Part shown: in pieces, positions 50,901 through 59,279 of the stretch | Position numbering within the stretch: position 1 is the stretch's first letter | How the letters are laid out: every line of letters begins with the position of its first letter | DNA from: DATBLE01 sp046734335 | GTDB taxonomy: Bacteria; Actinomycetota; Thermoleophilia; Gaiellales; Gaiellaceae | Length of the DNA: 64,000 bases | Assembly: GCA_046734335.1 (NCBI GenBank) | Contig: JBKPRA010000009.1 | Span: 1 to 64,000 of the forward strand | Reading direction: 5' to 3' | Position numbers and translations under genes: made by a program | The notes under the pieces: model-generated | What the model was told of the DNA's origin: nothing | The model's database searches: none | What the model saw: only the letters and a program-made list of their open reading frames with translations

Positions 50901-52199
50901 GCGGACGAGGTCGTGCAGCTCGCCCAGCTCGATCTCCTCCTGCGCCGCGACCGCGACGATCTGCTGGGCGAGCACGTCGAGTGGGTTCTTCGGGATCACC
51001 GTCTCCTCGATCTCACCGGCGAGCATTCGCTCCGCGACCACCGCCGACTCGAGCAGGTCGGCACGGAACTTCGGGAAGATCCGTCCCTTCGAGGTGGCAC
51101 CGAGCTCGTGGCCGGCACGGCCGATCCGCTGCAGGCCTCGGGCAACCGACTTGGGCGACTCGACCTGAATCACGAGATCGACCGCGCCCATGTCGATGCC
51201 GAGCTCGAGCGACGACGTCGCCACCAGGCACGGGACCTCGCCGCGCTTGAGCAGCTCCTCGACCTCGACGCGCTGTTCGCGCGCCAGCGAGCCGTGGTGC
51301 GCACGCGCGATTTCCTTCTCCGCCAGCTCGTTCAGCCGCAGCGCGAGGCGCTCGGCGAGGCGCCGGTTGTTGACGAACACGATCGTCGAGCGGTGCTCCT
51401 CGACCAGCTTCAGCAGCTCCGGGTAGATCGACGGCCAGATCGAGGTGGCGGCCACTCCCTCGGCGCCCGTACCGAGCAGCGGATCCGTCTGCACGGCTCC
51501 CGCTCCGGGCTCGCGCATGTCCTCGACCGGGACGACGACGCGCAAGTCGAGCTCCTTGCGGGTGCCGGCGTCGACGAGGCGGATCGGTCGCGCGCCGGAC
51601 ACGAAGCGGCCGATCTCCTCGAGCGGGCGCTGGGTCGCGGACAGACCCACGCGCTGCACGGGCTCACCGGCCAGCCGCTCGAGGCGCTCGACCGACAGCG
51701 CCAGATGAGCCCCCCGTTTGGTGCCGGCAACGGCATGCACCTCGTCGAGGATCAGCGTGCGGACGTCCGCGAGCATGTCGCGGCCCTGCGATGTGAGCAG
51801 CAGAAACAACGACTCGGGAGTGGTGATGAGGATGTCGGGCGGCTTGCGCAGCATCGCCGCGCGCTCCTTCTGCGGCGTGTCGCCCGTCCGGACGGCGACG
51901 GTCAGCTCCGACTGGAGGCCGGCCAGCGGGCCGCGCAGATTGCGCTCGACGTCGTAGTTCAGCGCTTTCAGCGGCGAGACGTACAGGAGCCTGAGCCCGG
52001 CACCGGGCGCCTCGTTCAGCCGGTCGATCCCGTAGAGGAAGGCAGCGAGGGTCTTCCCAGAGCCGGTGGGCGCCTGGATCAGCGTGTGTTCGCCGGAGGC
52101 GATCGCCGGCCAGCCGGTCTCCTGCGCGGGCGTCGGCCCGGCGAATGCCCGCTCGAACCACTCGCGCGTCGCCGGGGTGAACAGGTCGAGCGCGCTCAT
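47934..52199 (-). CDS. lhr: Lhr-family ATP-dependent helicase
   Basis: 1421 residues, the full actinobacterial Lhr length. PTGSGKT (44-50), DEVH (152-155), LSATQRP, ATSSLELGIDMG and QRIGRAGH are superfamily 2 motifs. The Lhr core winged helix and the long C-terminal domain follow. It unwinds DNA and RNA-DNA hybrids in repair. ATG 52199 is 6 nt after TACCCT (leaderless), and a perfect SOS box lies behind the promoter. Residues about 877-903 are encoded by an AT-rich patch with rare codons. Confidence 0.95.
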   Translation of the reverse strand: MSALDLFTPATREWFERAFAGPTPAQETGWPAIASGEHTLIQAPTGSGKTLAAFLYGIDRLNEAPGAGLRLLYVSPLKALNYDVERNLRGPLAGLQSELTVAVRTGDTPQKERAAMLRKPPDILITTPESLFLLLTSQGRDMLADVRTLILDEVHAVAGTKRGAHLALSVERLERLAGEPVQRVGLSATQRPLEEIGRFVSGARPIRLVDAGTRKELDLRVVVPVEDMREPGAGAVQTDPLLGTGAEGVAATSIWPSIYPELLKLVEEHRSTIVFVNNRRLAERLALRLNELAEKEIARAHHGSLAREQRVEVEELLKRGEVPCLVATSSLELGIDMGAVDLVIQVESPKSVARGLQRIGRAGHELGATSKGRIFPKFRADLLESAVVAERMLAGEIEETVIPKNPLDVLAQQIVAVAAQEEIELGELHDLVRGAYPFADLSRAQFENVLDMLSGRYPSDEFAELRPRIVWDRTGGTIRGRDGARRLAVTNAGTIPDRGLFGVHLVDGGGRVGELDEEMVYEARAGQTFLLGASTWRIEEITRDRVLVTPAPGVPGAVPFWKGEGVGRPYELGEQIGRASRELSALSQEEALKRLRERHMLDERAASNLLVFLHEQEAVTGAVPSDKTIVVERFRDEIGDWRVCILTPFGARVHAPWAMAAGARLRDTIGLEAQFIWSDDGIAFHLPDADVPPPTEELVPDPDELEDLVVAEVGQSALFGSRFRENAGRALLIPRRRPGERTPLWQQRLKAQSLLQVARRYPAFPIVLETYRECLQDVFDLPALQRLLRALRSRTIDVVDVETPSASPYSASLLFDYVATYMYEDDTPPAERRAQALSLDRDLLRELLGQEELRDLIDPGALEEVEGYLRGEPRTPDELHDLLRRCGDLRSGEFVMEFADFLIRERRAVIVRVGGDERLIAAEDAGRYRDALGAMPPGGLPDVFLESGEEPLRSLVARFARSRGPFTTAEANERFGRDVEPELRVLEREEKLVRGELRPGGTEREWCDPDVLRRLRRASLAALRKEVEPAEQATLGRFLPSWHGIDRRANLREAIVPLQALSLPVSLWESEVLPRRVPGYRPELLDQLCATGEVVWVGAGLDRVALFFREDAAVLGRPSAAPVPQGGAHDTIRTVLSSSAEFWFDLLAATGLEAETALPVLWDLVWAGEVTNDAWQPLRAGRRYGIPRPERRPRRFSRTRATGVTATQGRWSLAERLFAGEQDRRALAELLLERQGIVTRDGVRGEGIAGGYGAVYGELKALETLGLCRRGYFVEGLGGAQFALGGAVERVRELRPRDDDELEPLVLAAADPAQPYGAVLPWPRRAGARAARVAGAHVVLLGGRPALFVERGGKSMVPLQDPYPEWLRVAFSALVDHARRFGRKRLAVERFDGKPVSESEALPLLVEAGFLAGPRRAVLRP

Positions 52200-52227
52200 C
52201 GTCCCAGGGTATCTCCTGCAATCACTA

Positions 52228-52241
52228 CGAACAAGTGTTCG
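52228..52241. promoter_or_regulatory. SOS (LexA) box
   Basis: CGAACAAGTGTTCG is a perfect match to the Gram-positive/actinobacterial LexA consensus CGAAC-N4-GTTCG. It sits between the divergent lhr (-10 at 52211-52206) and 52266 gene (-10 at 52254-52259), so LexA could repress both. Confidence 0.8.
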
Positions 52242-52265
52242 TTTCGAGGGCCATAGGATCGCCAT

Positions 52266-52679
52266 GTGCCTTTCCTCGTGGCCGCCCTCGCGCTCATCCT
52301 GACCCAGCCTCCGGCCTGGATCCAGCGAGCCGTGCAGGGGCCGTACGTCACGTGGCGGGCGGCAGACGTGATCGGAACGCCCGTCGTCGAGGGAATCGTG
52401 GTGAACCGCGACACGACCTCGCACACGCTCACCGTCAACGTGGTCGACTCGCGATTCAATCCGCCCAGGATCGTCAAGCTCCGCGAACTGAACGGATCCA
52501 GCGTGCGCTGGCTACGTGCCGGCCGTCGGGACGGGTTGCTCCGCTCCCAGATCGCCGTCGACGTCGTCGCCCATGGGAAGGAGAAGGCCTACCTGCTCGA
52601 TGTCCGGCGCGGACTGACGCTCGGCGTCGTGCGAAGCGCGCGCGGGCCGAAGCTCGGCCCGCGCACCTTCGCGTCCTGA
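52266..52679 (+). CDS. Small exported or membrane-associated protein
   Basis: 137 residues. N-terminal hydrophobic segment PFLVAALALILTQPPAWIQR, then a beta-rich part (TSHTLTVNVVDSRFNPPRIV) and a basic C-terminus. No family is recognised. TAGGAT is exactly 6 nt before GTG 52266. Its position behind the SOS box suggests damage induction alongside lhr. Confidence 0.6.
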   Translation: MPFLVAALALILTQPPAWIQRAVQGPYVTWRAADVIGTPVVEGIVVNRDTTSHTLTVNVVDSRFNPPRIVKLRELNGSSVRWLRAGRRDGLLRSQIAVDVVAHGKEKAYLLDVRRGLTLGVVRSARGPKLGPRTFAS

Positions 52680-52680
52680 G

Positions 52681-53700
52681 CTAGAGGATCCCGCGGTTAT
52701 GGAACGCGAGCGTGACGGCGCTCGCTGCAGCGGAGCCGAAGAGCGACTGCGCGACCACGACCGTGTTGGTGGCAAGTGCGGTCATCGTCGTCCCCGGGAA
52801 GTCGAACTGCCCGTTGAGGATGATCTTGTCGGCCTCCTCGTGACCCAGCGCGGTACGAATGTCCCACAAGGCGCGAGACCAGATCTGCCCGTCGTGGTGC
52901 ACCTCGCCGTTCAGATCGCCCGGGTAGTGCAGGTTCGTGTCCACTCGGCGGAGACAGTGCGGCGTCGTCGACGTGTACGACGTCGAGTCCCAGTCCGCGA
53001 CGCAGGCGGGGTCGGGAGTCGGCGCCACGATGTTCGAGACGTCTGCCGCCCAGTAGTCGCCGAACCCCTCGCTGATCGCACCGGCCTCCTCGCTCGCGAA
53101 CGAGAAGTTCTGCGAGAAGTGGATCGCGTGCCCGTACTCGTGGAGGATCACCTCGGCGTCCTCGGCGTCGTCCACGCCGCCCTTCCCGAAGCGCAGCTCG
53201 TCCTTCGGGTGGTCGGTGGCGAACGAGTTGTCCGCGCCGTACTGGTTGATCCGGACACGCTGCGACTGCATGTTCACGGGCGGGTATGTCGTCCCGAAGC
53301 CGAGGCTCTGGATGTAGCGCTGCGCCTCGGTGATCCAGTAGTACGCCATCACCTGCTCGAAGCGGTCGTCGTTCCGGTGGTAGGTGAACGTGTTCGTCGC
53401 GGAGCGCGCCGGAACGCCCGTCTCGCTGACCACCTGTGCCCACTTGCCGGTCAGCGTCCCGCTGCCGTCGAGGTCGGTGAGGGGTACGTTGTGGTACGCC
53501 GGCTGCAGTGCCGCGTAGTCGGCGTCCTTCTGGTCGGTCAGCGACTCGTTCTGCAGCTCTGCGACCGGGTTCGGCAAGAACACGGTTCCGGTGCCGGTGG
53601 ACGCGCCCGGACCGGTCGGCTTCTTGCCGCTCGCGACACCGACTGCGACGGTCGCAGACGCGAGCGCGAGAATCGCCACGAATGCGATGCGGATCTTCAC
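52681..53700 (-). CDS. Secreted M36-like zinc metallopeptidase
   Basis: 339 residues. Signal peptide (IAFVAILALASATVAVGVAS). Zinc site HEYGH (H187, E188, H191) and third ligand E211 in AISEGFGDYWA, the fungalysin/thermolysin-like arrangement. YHRNDDRFEQVMAYYWI precedes it. There is no long propeptide, so it is shorter than fungal M36 enzymes. It probably degrades extracellular protein. GTG start after a G-rich stretch. Confidence 0.87.
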   Translation of the reverse strand: MKIRIAFVAILALASATVAVGVASGKKPTGPGASTGTGTVFLPNPVAELQNESLTDQKDADYAALQPAYHNVPLTDLDGSGTLTGKWAQVVSETGVPARSATNTFTYHRNDDRFEQVMAYYWITEAQRYIQSLGFGTTYPPVNMQSQRVRINQYGADNSFATDHPKDELRFGKGGVDDAEDAEVILHEYGHAIHFSQNFSFASEEAGAISEGFGDYWAADVSNIVAPTPDPACVADWDSTSYTSTTPHCLRRVDTNLHYPGDLNGEVHHDGQIWSRALWDIRTALGHEEADKIILNGQFDFPGTTMTALATNTVVVAQSLFGSAAASAVTLAFHNRGIL

Positions 53701-53755
53701 AGGTTTCCCCCCTTTTCCGTACTGCGAACCGACGCACGTTATCTAGGATCAGGAC

Positions 53756-54307
53756 GTGCCCGAGCGGCTGCACTTCACGGGGAACGACGAGGCCGATGTG
53801 CTCCTGGCACGGGAGCCGATGGCGCTTCTGATCGGTTTCGCGCTCGATCAACAGGTGACGGTACCGACCGCTTTCCTCGGCCCGCTGAAGCTGAAGCAGC
53901 GTCTCGGAACATTGAACCCGGGCCGGATCGCGACGACCGACCCCGCGAAGCTCGAGGCCGCGTTCCGCGAGAAGCCCGCGATCCACCGGTTTCCCGGAAA
54001 CATGGCGCGGCGGGTGCAGGAGCTTGCCGCTGAGGTGGAGGAGCGGTACGACGGGAAGGCAGAACGGCTCTGGACCGAGGCACACGACGCCGACGACCTG
54101 CGTGCTCGGATCGAGGAGCTCCCCGGCTTCGGCGAGATGAAGGTGAAGGCGCTCGGCTCCGTGCTGGCAAAGCGATTCGGCGTCGAGGCCGCCCAGGGGC
54201 TCGTGCCGGGCCACCCGACGCTCGGCGACGTCGACTCCGCCGAGGCGCTCGAGCGCTACCAGGCCGAGAAGCGCGCGTACAAGGCCTCGCTCAAGGCGAA
54301 GGCCTAG
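53756..54307 (+). CDS. HhH-GPD-family protein
   Basis: 183 residues. ALLIGFALDQQVTVPTAFLG resembles the N-terminal helix region and IEELPGFGEMKVKALGSVLA the helix-hairpin-helix of base-excision glycosylases. The proper catalytic Asp region is not obvious (GHPTLGDVDS). It matches the uncharacterised actinobacterial HhH-GPD group. TAGGAT is exactly 6 nt before GTG 53756. Confidence 0.82.
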   Translation: MPERLHFTGNDEADVLLAREPMALLIGFALDQQVTVPTAFLGPLKLKQRLGTLNPGRIATTDPAKLEAAFREKPAIHRFPGNMARRVQELAAEVEERYDGKAERLWTEAHDADDLRARIEELPGFGEMKVKALGSVLAKRFGVEAAQGLVPGHPTLGDVDSAEALERYQAEKRAYKASLKAKA

Positions 54308-54759
54308 AGCACGGCCCGGAGCGCGGCGGCGTCCCGCTGGACGTCGGCCTCCGAGAACGGCGGGGGATCCTCGTCCGGCCAGGGGAACGGCCAGCCCGGC
54401 CTCGGGTCGTCGGCGTAGCGCGGCATGACGTGCGCATGGAGGTGCGGAACGGCGTTGCCGAGCAGCTCGTAATTCAGCTTTACCGGCTCGAAGTGGCGCT
54501 CCAGGGCGCGACCGACGCGCACGAGGTCGCTCCACCAGCCGGCCGCCTCGTCCTCGGTGAGCTCGGACGGCTCGGCGACGTGCCGGCCGCGCCAGACGAC
54601 GACGGTGTACCCACGCTGCACGCCCTTGCGCTGGAGATACGCGTCCGCCCACTCGCCGGCGAGGATGCGGATGCCGTGGCCGTTGTCCTCCCCGCCGTCC
54701 GGGCAGAGCGGGCAGCCCTCACCCCGTCGCATCGCGTAGAACGACGCCGGCCACTCCAC
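54304..54759 (-). CDS. HIT-family protein
   Basis: 151 residues, histidine triad HLHAHV (H106, H108, H110), nucleotidyl hydrolase/transferase type, and an N-terminal CPLC pair. GTG 54759 is 7 nt after TAACGT, which overlaps the -10 of the divergent HIT-like gene. The stop overlaps that of the HhH-GPD gene. Confidence 0.88.
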   Translation of the reverse strand: MEWPASFYAMRRGEGCPLCPDGGEDNGHGIRILAGEWADAYLQRKGVQRGYTVVVWRGRHVAEPSELTEDEAAGWWSDLVRVGRALERHFEPVKLNYELLGNAVPHLHAHVMPRYADDPRPGWPFPWPDEDPPPFSEADVQRDAAALRAVL

Positions 54760-54766
54760 CGGCGCG

Positions 54767-54776
54767 ACGTTAGCAT
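54767..54776. promoter_or_regulatory. Overlapping divergent -10 boxes
   Basis: ACGTTAGCAT holds TAACGT leftward (7 nt to GTG 54759) and TAGCAT rightward (9 nt to ATG 54786), sharing two positions. Confidence 0.5.
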
Positions 54777-54785
54777 CGGCTTCGC

Positions 54786-55352
54786 ATGCCCGAGACACCC
54801 GAACAACTCCACGCCCGAGCTGCCCACGCGCTCAGGATGCCGCCGGTGGAGACGTGGGAGAGCTTCCCGTTCGAGGGAGAGCTCACCGTCCGGCCGCTGG
54901 CGCCGCCGGCCGAGCGAGAGAGCTCGCGCGAGGGCCAAGACGGTGTCGACTGCTGGGCCTGCGCGGCCGCTGACGACGACTACGTCTGGACGACCGAGCG
55001 CTGGCGTCTGCGCCCGATCGCCCCGCCGAGCGGGCTGCCCGTCGTCCTCCTGCTCGAGCCGCGCGAACACTTCGACCGTCCGGGCGACCTGCCGGACGAA
55101 CTCGCTGCGGAGCTGGGCGTCCTGATCGCACGCATCGAGCGGGCGGTCGGCTCGCTCGACGGGATCGGGCGAGTCCACATCGGCCGCTGGGGGGAGGGCG
55201 CGGAGCACCTGCACTGGTGGTTCATGGCGCGCCCTGCGCGCATGCAGCAACTCACCAGCAGCTTCGCCGCGATCTGGGACGACGTCCTCCCGCCCACCCC
55301 ACCGGCGGTCTGGGACGAGAACGTGGCCGCCGTCGTCCGCGCGCTGGCGTGA
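54786..55352 (+). CDS. HIT-like protein with altered triad
   Basis: 188 residues. The C-terminal region GEGAEHLHWWFMARPARMQQ has H141 and H143 of a HIT motif, but the third His is Trp. A CWAC pair (56-59) parallels the CPLC of the divergent HIT gene. Probably a binding or altered-activity HIT relative. It overlaps the Nudix gene by GTGA. Confidence 0.7.
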   Translation: MPETPEQLHARAAHALRMPPVETWESFPFEGELTVRPLAPPAERESSREGQDGVDCWACAAADDDYVWTTERWRLRPIAPPSGLPVVLLLEPREHFDRPGDLPDELAAELGVLIARIERAVGSLDGIGRVHIGRWGEGAEHLHWWFMARPARMQQLTSSFAAIWDDVLPPTPPAVWDENVAAVVRALA

Positions 55353-55753
55353 GACAGCGCGTGCTCGCGTACGTCACGCGGGAGCGTGACGGCGGGAAGG
55401 AACTGCTCGTCTTCGACCACCGGGACCATCCCGCCGCGGGGACGCAGGTCCCGGCCGGCCGTCTCGATCCAGGCGAAACGCTCGAGCAGTGTCTCCTGCG
55501 CGAGTTGCACGAGGAGGCAGGCATCGAGGACGGCATGGTCGTCCGCGAGCTCGGGCGGCCGGCGTTGCCGTCCAAATACGAGAATCACGCCTTCGAGGTA
55601 CGTTCCGAGAGCCACGAATCGGCCGATACCTGGGACCACGTGGTGCACGGGGACGGCGACGACGCAGGCTTGGTCTTCCGCTACCGGTGGGAGCCGGTGC
55701 AGCCCGATCTGATGCTGTTCAACCGGGTCGATCCGCTCCTGGAGCGCCTGTGA
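55349..55753 (+). CDS. Nudix hydrolase
   Basis: 134 residues. Nudix box G37-x5-E43-x7-REL-x-EEAG intact (GRLDPGETLEQCLLRELHEE). Hydrolyses nucleoside diphosphate-linked compounds; substrate is unknown. The overlapping GTGA junctions with both neighbours place it in one transcript with the HIT-like and secreted genes. Confidence 0.9.
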   Translation: MRQRVLAYVTRERDGGKELLVFDHRDHPAAGTQVPAGRLDPGETLEQCLLRELHEEAGIEDGMVVRELGRPALPSKYENHAFEVRSESHESADTWDHVVHGDGDDAGLVFRYRWEPVQPDLMLFNRVDPLLERL

Positions 55754-56637
55754 GAGCGTTCGCGATCGGCGTCGCGGCGCTCGTGCTGGGCGGCGCCGCC
55801 CACACGCCTCGGCTGGCGAGCTGCGGATTGTTCCCGGCGGACAACCCGTGGAACACGCGCGTGGACTCCCTGCCGGTCGCGTCGAACTCCGACGGGATCA
55901 TCGCGAACATCGGCGCCGGCACGGGCCTCCACCCGGACTTCGGATCGGGCAAGTGGGCCGGCGGCACGATCGGCATCCCGTACGACGTGGTCGACGGAAC
56001 GACGATCAAGAAGTGGACGAAGCTCAAGTTCCAGTACGCAGACGAGAGCGACGCCGGCCCGTATCCGATTCCGAAGAAGGTCCACGTCGAGCATGGCAGC
56101 GACCGCCACGCGCTGATCGTGGACACGAGCACGTGCAAGCTCTACGAGCTCTTCTCGCTCAAGGGAAAGAGGGCCGGCTCCGGCGCGATCTGGAACCTCG
56201 GCTCGAACGCGCTGCGGCCGGACGGCTGGACGTCGGCCGACGCAGCAGGGCTCCCCATCCTTCCCGGGCTCGCCCGCTACGACGAGGTCGCCGCCGGGTC
56301 GATCGACCATGCGCTCCGCTTCACCGTCCGGCGGACTCGCAAGGCACACGTCTGGCCCGCGCGGCACGACGCGAGCTCGCTCACTGACCCGAACCTGCCT
56401 CCGATGGGGCTGAGGGTCCGCCTGAAGGCGAGCTTCGACACGAGCGGGTTCCCGCCCCAGGCCCGCGTCGTCCTCGAGGCCCTGAAGCGCTACGGGATGA
56501 TGGTCGCCGACAACGGCTCGAGCTGGTACGTCAGCGGAGCGCCCGATCCACGCTGGTCGAACGACGACCTGCACACGCTCGGCCGCGTGAAGGGCTCCGA
56601 CTTCGAGGTCGTCGACCCGGCCTCAATCCACATGTAG
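55750..56637 (+). CDS. Secreted conserved protein of unknown function
   Basis: 295 residues. Signal-like N-terminus (FAIGVAALVLGGAAHTP), then PADNPWNTRVDSLPV, GAGTGLHPDFGSG, DRHALIVDTSTCKLYELF, NALRPDGWTSADAAGLPILP and RYGMMVADNGSSWYVSGAPD. I recall similar proteins in many soil actinobacteria and myxobacteria, without known function. It may bind or cleave carbohydrate. It overlaps the Nudix stop by GTGA and the methyltransferase stop on the other strand by 15 bp. Confidence 0.7.
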   Translation: MRAFAIGVAALVLGGAAHTPRLASCGLFPADNPWNTRVDSLPVASNSDGIIANIGAGTGLHPDFGSGKWAGGTIGIPYDVVDGTTIKKWTKLKFQYADESDAGPYPIPKKVHVEHGSDRHALIVDTSTCKLYELFSLKGKRAGSGAIWNLGSNALRPDGWTSADAAGLPILPGLARYDEVAAGSIDHALRFTVRRTRKAHVWPARHDASSLTDPNLPPMGLRVRLKASFDTSGFPPQARVVLEALKRYGMMVADNGSSWYVSGAPDPRWSNDDLHTLGRVKGSDFEVVDPASIHM

Positions 56638-57342
56638 CCGCGTTGTCCAGGCATGGGTTTCGAGTCGGTCGCGGTACGACGGCTCGGTCAGGTGGCGGCC
56701 GATCTCCACGAGGAGCGCTCGACGCTCGTCCGGTGACCGGATCGTGAAGTTGCTCCATGACCCGATCCGGGCGATCAGGACGTCTCTCGGGACTTCCGAC
56801 TCGTGCGGGAAGACCTCGTGCGCGAGCGGTTCGAACGCGGATCCTGCAAACGAGTCGCGCCAGGCGAACGCCTGGTAGCGCTTCTCTCCAGGAGAGTGGT
56901 CGACGCGATCGAGGATCGCCGCGACCTCCGGCGGCCAGGTCGTCTCGCCGCGGTTCCAGAACATCGCCAGCCGTCCGCCGGGCCGAAGCACCCGCGCGAT
57001 CTCGGGCAGCGCCCGCGACCAGTCGAACCAGTGGAAGGACTCGCCGCAGAACACACCGTCGAGGCTCTCGCCCGGCAGCGGGATCTCCTCGGCGGTGCCC
57101 GGGAGCGCCTCCGCCTCGCCCGGGATCAGCGCCCGCATGCCGGCGAGCGGCTCGATCGCGATCACGTGCTCGAACCTGCCAAGGAGGACACGCGTGAGCT
57201 TGCCGGTGCCCGCGCCGAGATCGGCGACGGCTGCCTCCCGCGGGAGCCCGACGCTCGCGATCGCCTCCGGCGGCCATGACGGGCGCCCGTAGTCGTACTC
57301 CGCGGCGACGCGCTCGAAGGTTGCTGCAGCCGGATCGATCAC
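56623..57342 (-). CDS. Class I SAM-dependent methyltransferase
   Basis: 239 residues. AEYDYGRPSWPPEAI, motif I VADLGAGTGKLTRVL, IAIEPLAGMRALIPG, FCGESFHWFDWSRALPEIAR and VLRPGGRLAMFWN match the methyltransferase 11 type. Substrate is unknown. The GTG start overlaps the mntH stop by GTGA. Confidence 0.88.
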   Translation of the reverse strand: MIDPAAATFERVAAEYDYGRPSWPPEAIASVGLPREAAVADLGAGTGKLTRVLLGRFEHVIAIEPLAGMRALIPGEAEALPGTAEEIPLPGESLDGVFCGESFHWFDWSRALPEIARVLRPGGRLAMFWNRGETTWPPEVAAILDRVDHSPGEKRYQAFAWRDSFAGSAFEPLAHEVFPHESEVPRDVLIARIGSWSNFTIRSPDERRALLVEIGRHLTEPSYRDRLETHAWTTRLHVD

Positions 57343-58637
57343 CGGAACGTCTCCACGAGGAGGAAGACGTTCAGCGCGCTGATCACGCACGCGATCGCCC
57401 AGGCCGCCACCGTCGTCAGCCGGTTGTTGACGAGGCCGCCCATCACCCGGCGGTTGCTCGTGAAGAGCACGAGCGGAATCAGCGCGAATGGGATCCCGAA
57501 CGAGAGCACGACCTGGCTGAGGACGAGAGCCCGCGTCGGGTCCACGCCGACGACGGCGACGATCAGCGCCGGGGCCGCGGTGATCGCGCGCCGGGCGAAC
57601 AACGGGATCTGCCGCCGGATGAAGCCCTGCATCACCACCTGGCCGGCCAGCGTGCCGACCGATGACGACGAGAGCCCGGACGCGAGCAGGGCAACGCCGA
57701 GCAGGATCGCCGCCCACCGGCCCGGGTCCGCGTACAGACCGTGGTAGGCGTCTTCGATCGACTCTGCGTCCGTCCCGTAGAATCTGGCGGCGAAGATCGC
57801 CAGCATCGAGAGGTTGACGAGCCCCGCGATCGTCATCGCCATCAGCACGTCGATGCGCTCGAACCGCTGGATGCGCTTCAGCTCGGCCTCGGTCCGTCCG
57901 CGTACCCGCGACTGCGTGAGAGCCGAGTGCAGGTAGATGACGTGCGGCATCACGGTGGCGCCGACGATGCCCACGGCCAGCAGGAGCGCCTCGCCGTTGA
58001 AGTCCGGCGAGAACAGATCGCCGGCCATGTTCCCGGGGTCCGGCGTCACGGCGAGCAGCTCGAAGGCGAAGGCGATGACGATCACGCCGACGAAGACCGC
58101 GATTACCGCTTCGAGCTGCCGGAACCCGAACGCCTGCAGGGCGAGGATCGCGAAAGCGGCACCGACGGCGATCACCGCCCCCCAACCCAGCGGGATCCCG
58201 AACAAGAGGCTCAAACCGAGAGCCGCCCCGAGCACCTCGGCGAGGTCGGTCGCCATCGCGATCACCTCGGCCTGGAGCCAGAGCCCGAAGCTGACCCGCC
58301 GCGGAAGGTTGTCGCGGCACACCTCGGCGAGGTTCCGGCCGGTCGCGATCCCGAGCTTCGCCGAGAGCGTCTGGACGAGCATCGCCATGAGGTTCGCGGC
58401 GAGCACGGCCCAGAGCAGGAGGTAGCCGAACTTTGCTCCGCCGGCAACGTCGGTCGCGAAGTTGCCGGGATCGACGTAGGCGACCGAAGCGATGAATGCC
58501 GGCCCGAGGAACGGCCAGAGCGCCCTCAGCCCGGTGCGGTGGCCGTCGATCGCCTCCTGCGCGGCCCGGACGGTCGCCGCCTCACCCGGGAGGACCCGGC
58601 CGACAAGGTCGCGCGCGGCCCCGAAGGTCGTGTTCAC
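57339..58637 (-). CDS. mntH: Nramp-family Mn2+/Fe2+ transporter
   Basis: 432 residues, 11 or so helices. GPAFIASVAYVDPGNFATDV holds the metal-binding Asp-Pro-Gly-Asn motif of helix 1; GATVMPHVIYLHSALTQSRV includes the MPH motif of helix 6. Proton-coupled metal uptake. Located directly after mntR with a GTGA overlap. Confidence 0.93.
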   Translation of the reverse strand: MNTTFGAARDLVGRVLPGEAATVRAAQEAIDGHRTGLRALWPFLGPAFIASVAYVDPGNFATDVAGGAKFGYLLLWAVLAANLMAMLVQTLSAKLGIATGRNLAEVCRDNLPRRVSFGLWLQAEVIAMATDLAEVLGAALGLSLLFGIPLGWGAVIAVGAAFAILALQAFGFRQLEAVIAVFVGVIVIAFAFELLAVTPDPGNMAGDLFSPDFNGEALLLAVGIVGATVMPHVIYLHSALTQSRVRGRTEAELKRIQRFERIDVLMAMTIAGLVNLSMLAIFAARFYGTDAESIEDAYHGLYADPGRWAAILLGVALLASGLSSSSVGTLAGQVVMQGFIRRQIPLFARRAITAAPALIVAVVGVDPTRALVLSQVVLSFGIPFALIPLVLFTSNRRVMGGLVNNRLTTVAAWAIACVISALNVFLLVETFR

Positions 58638-59269
58638 CGTGTCAGCTCCACGCGCATCGACCGGGCGAGGGCCCGCCGCAAGCGATGGGTGGCCGAGCCT
58701 GTTCGGACGCCCCCGGCCACGACCTCGAGCTCGTCTCCGGGCCTGATGCCCAGCCTGGCGAGCTCGCGCAAGAGCTTCGAGTCGCTGTCGGAGACGCGGA
58801 CGAAGCGACCCCGGTCGCCGGTGGCGAGGGTGTCGAGTGCGACGGTCTCGGGCTCGACGACCGTTCCGTCGGCGGCCGGGATCGGGTCGCCGTGCGGATC
58901 ATGCGTGGGCTCGCCGAGCTTGGCGGCGATGCGCTCTTCGAGACCTTCCGAGAGGACGTGCTCGAGCACCTCCGCCTCGGCGTGCACCCGATCCCAAGGG
59001 ACACCGAGCTCCTCCACCAGGTACGTCTCGAGCAGGCGATGGTGACGCAGGACCTCCAACGCCACCCTGCGTCCCTGATCGGTCAGCCGGACGCCGCGGT
59101 AGGGAACGTGGGTGACGTAGCCGAGCGCCGCCAGCTTCTTGACCATTGCCGAGACGGCGGGAGGGCTGATCTCGAGCCGCTCGGCCAGGGCGGTGGTCGA
59201 GGCGACTCCGTGCCTCTCCTCCAGCGCGTAGATCGCCTTCGCATAGTCTTCGATCGAGGCCGACGGCAT
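58634..59269 (-). CDS. mntR: DtxR/MntR-type metal-dependent repressor
   Basis: 211 residues. Winged helix (ERLEISPPAVSAMVKKLAAL), dimerisation and metal-binding helices (HHRLLETYLVEELG, HAEAEVLEHVLSEGLEERI, EPTHDPHGDPIP), and a FeoA-like SH3 domain at the C-terminus. Being first in the mntH operon implies Mn-dependent self-repression. An 18-bp palindrome overlaps its -10 region. Confidence 0.93.
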   Translation of the reverse strand: MPSASIEDYAKAIYALEERHGVASTTALAERLEISPPAVSAMVKKLAALGYVTHVPYRGVRLTDQGRRVALEVLRHHRLLETYLVEELGVPWDRVHAEAEVLEHVLSEGLEERIAAKLGEPTHDPHGDPIPAADGTVVEPETVALDTLATGDRGRFVRVSDSDSKLLRELARLGIRPGDELEVVAGGVRTGSATHRLRRALARSMRVELTR

Positions 59270-59279
59270 CCTCGCCGAA

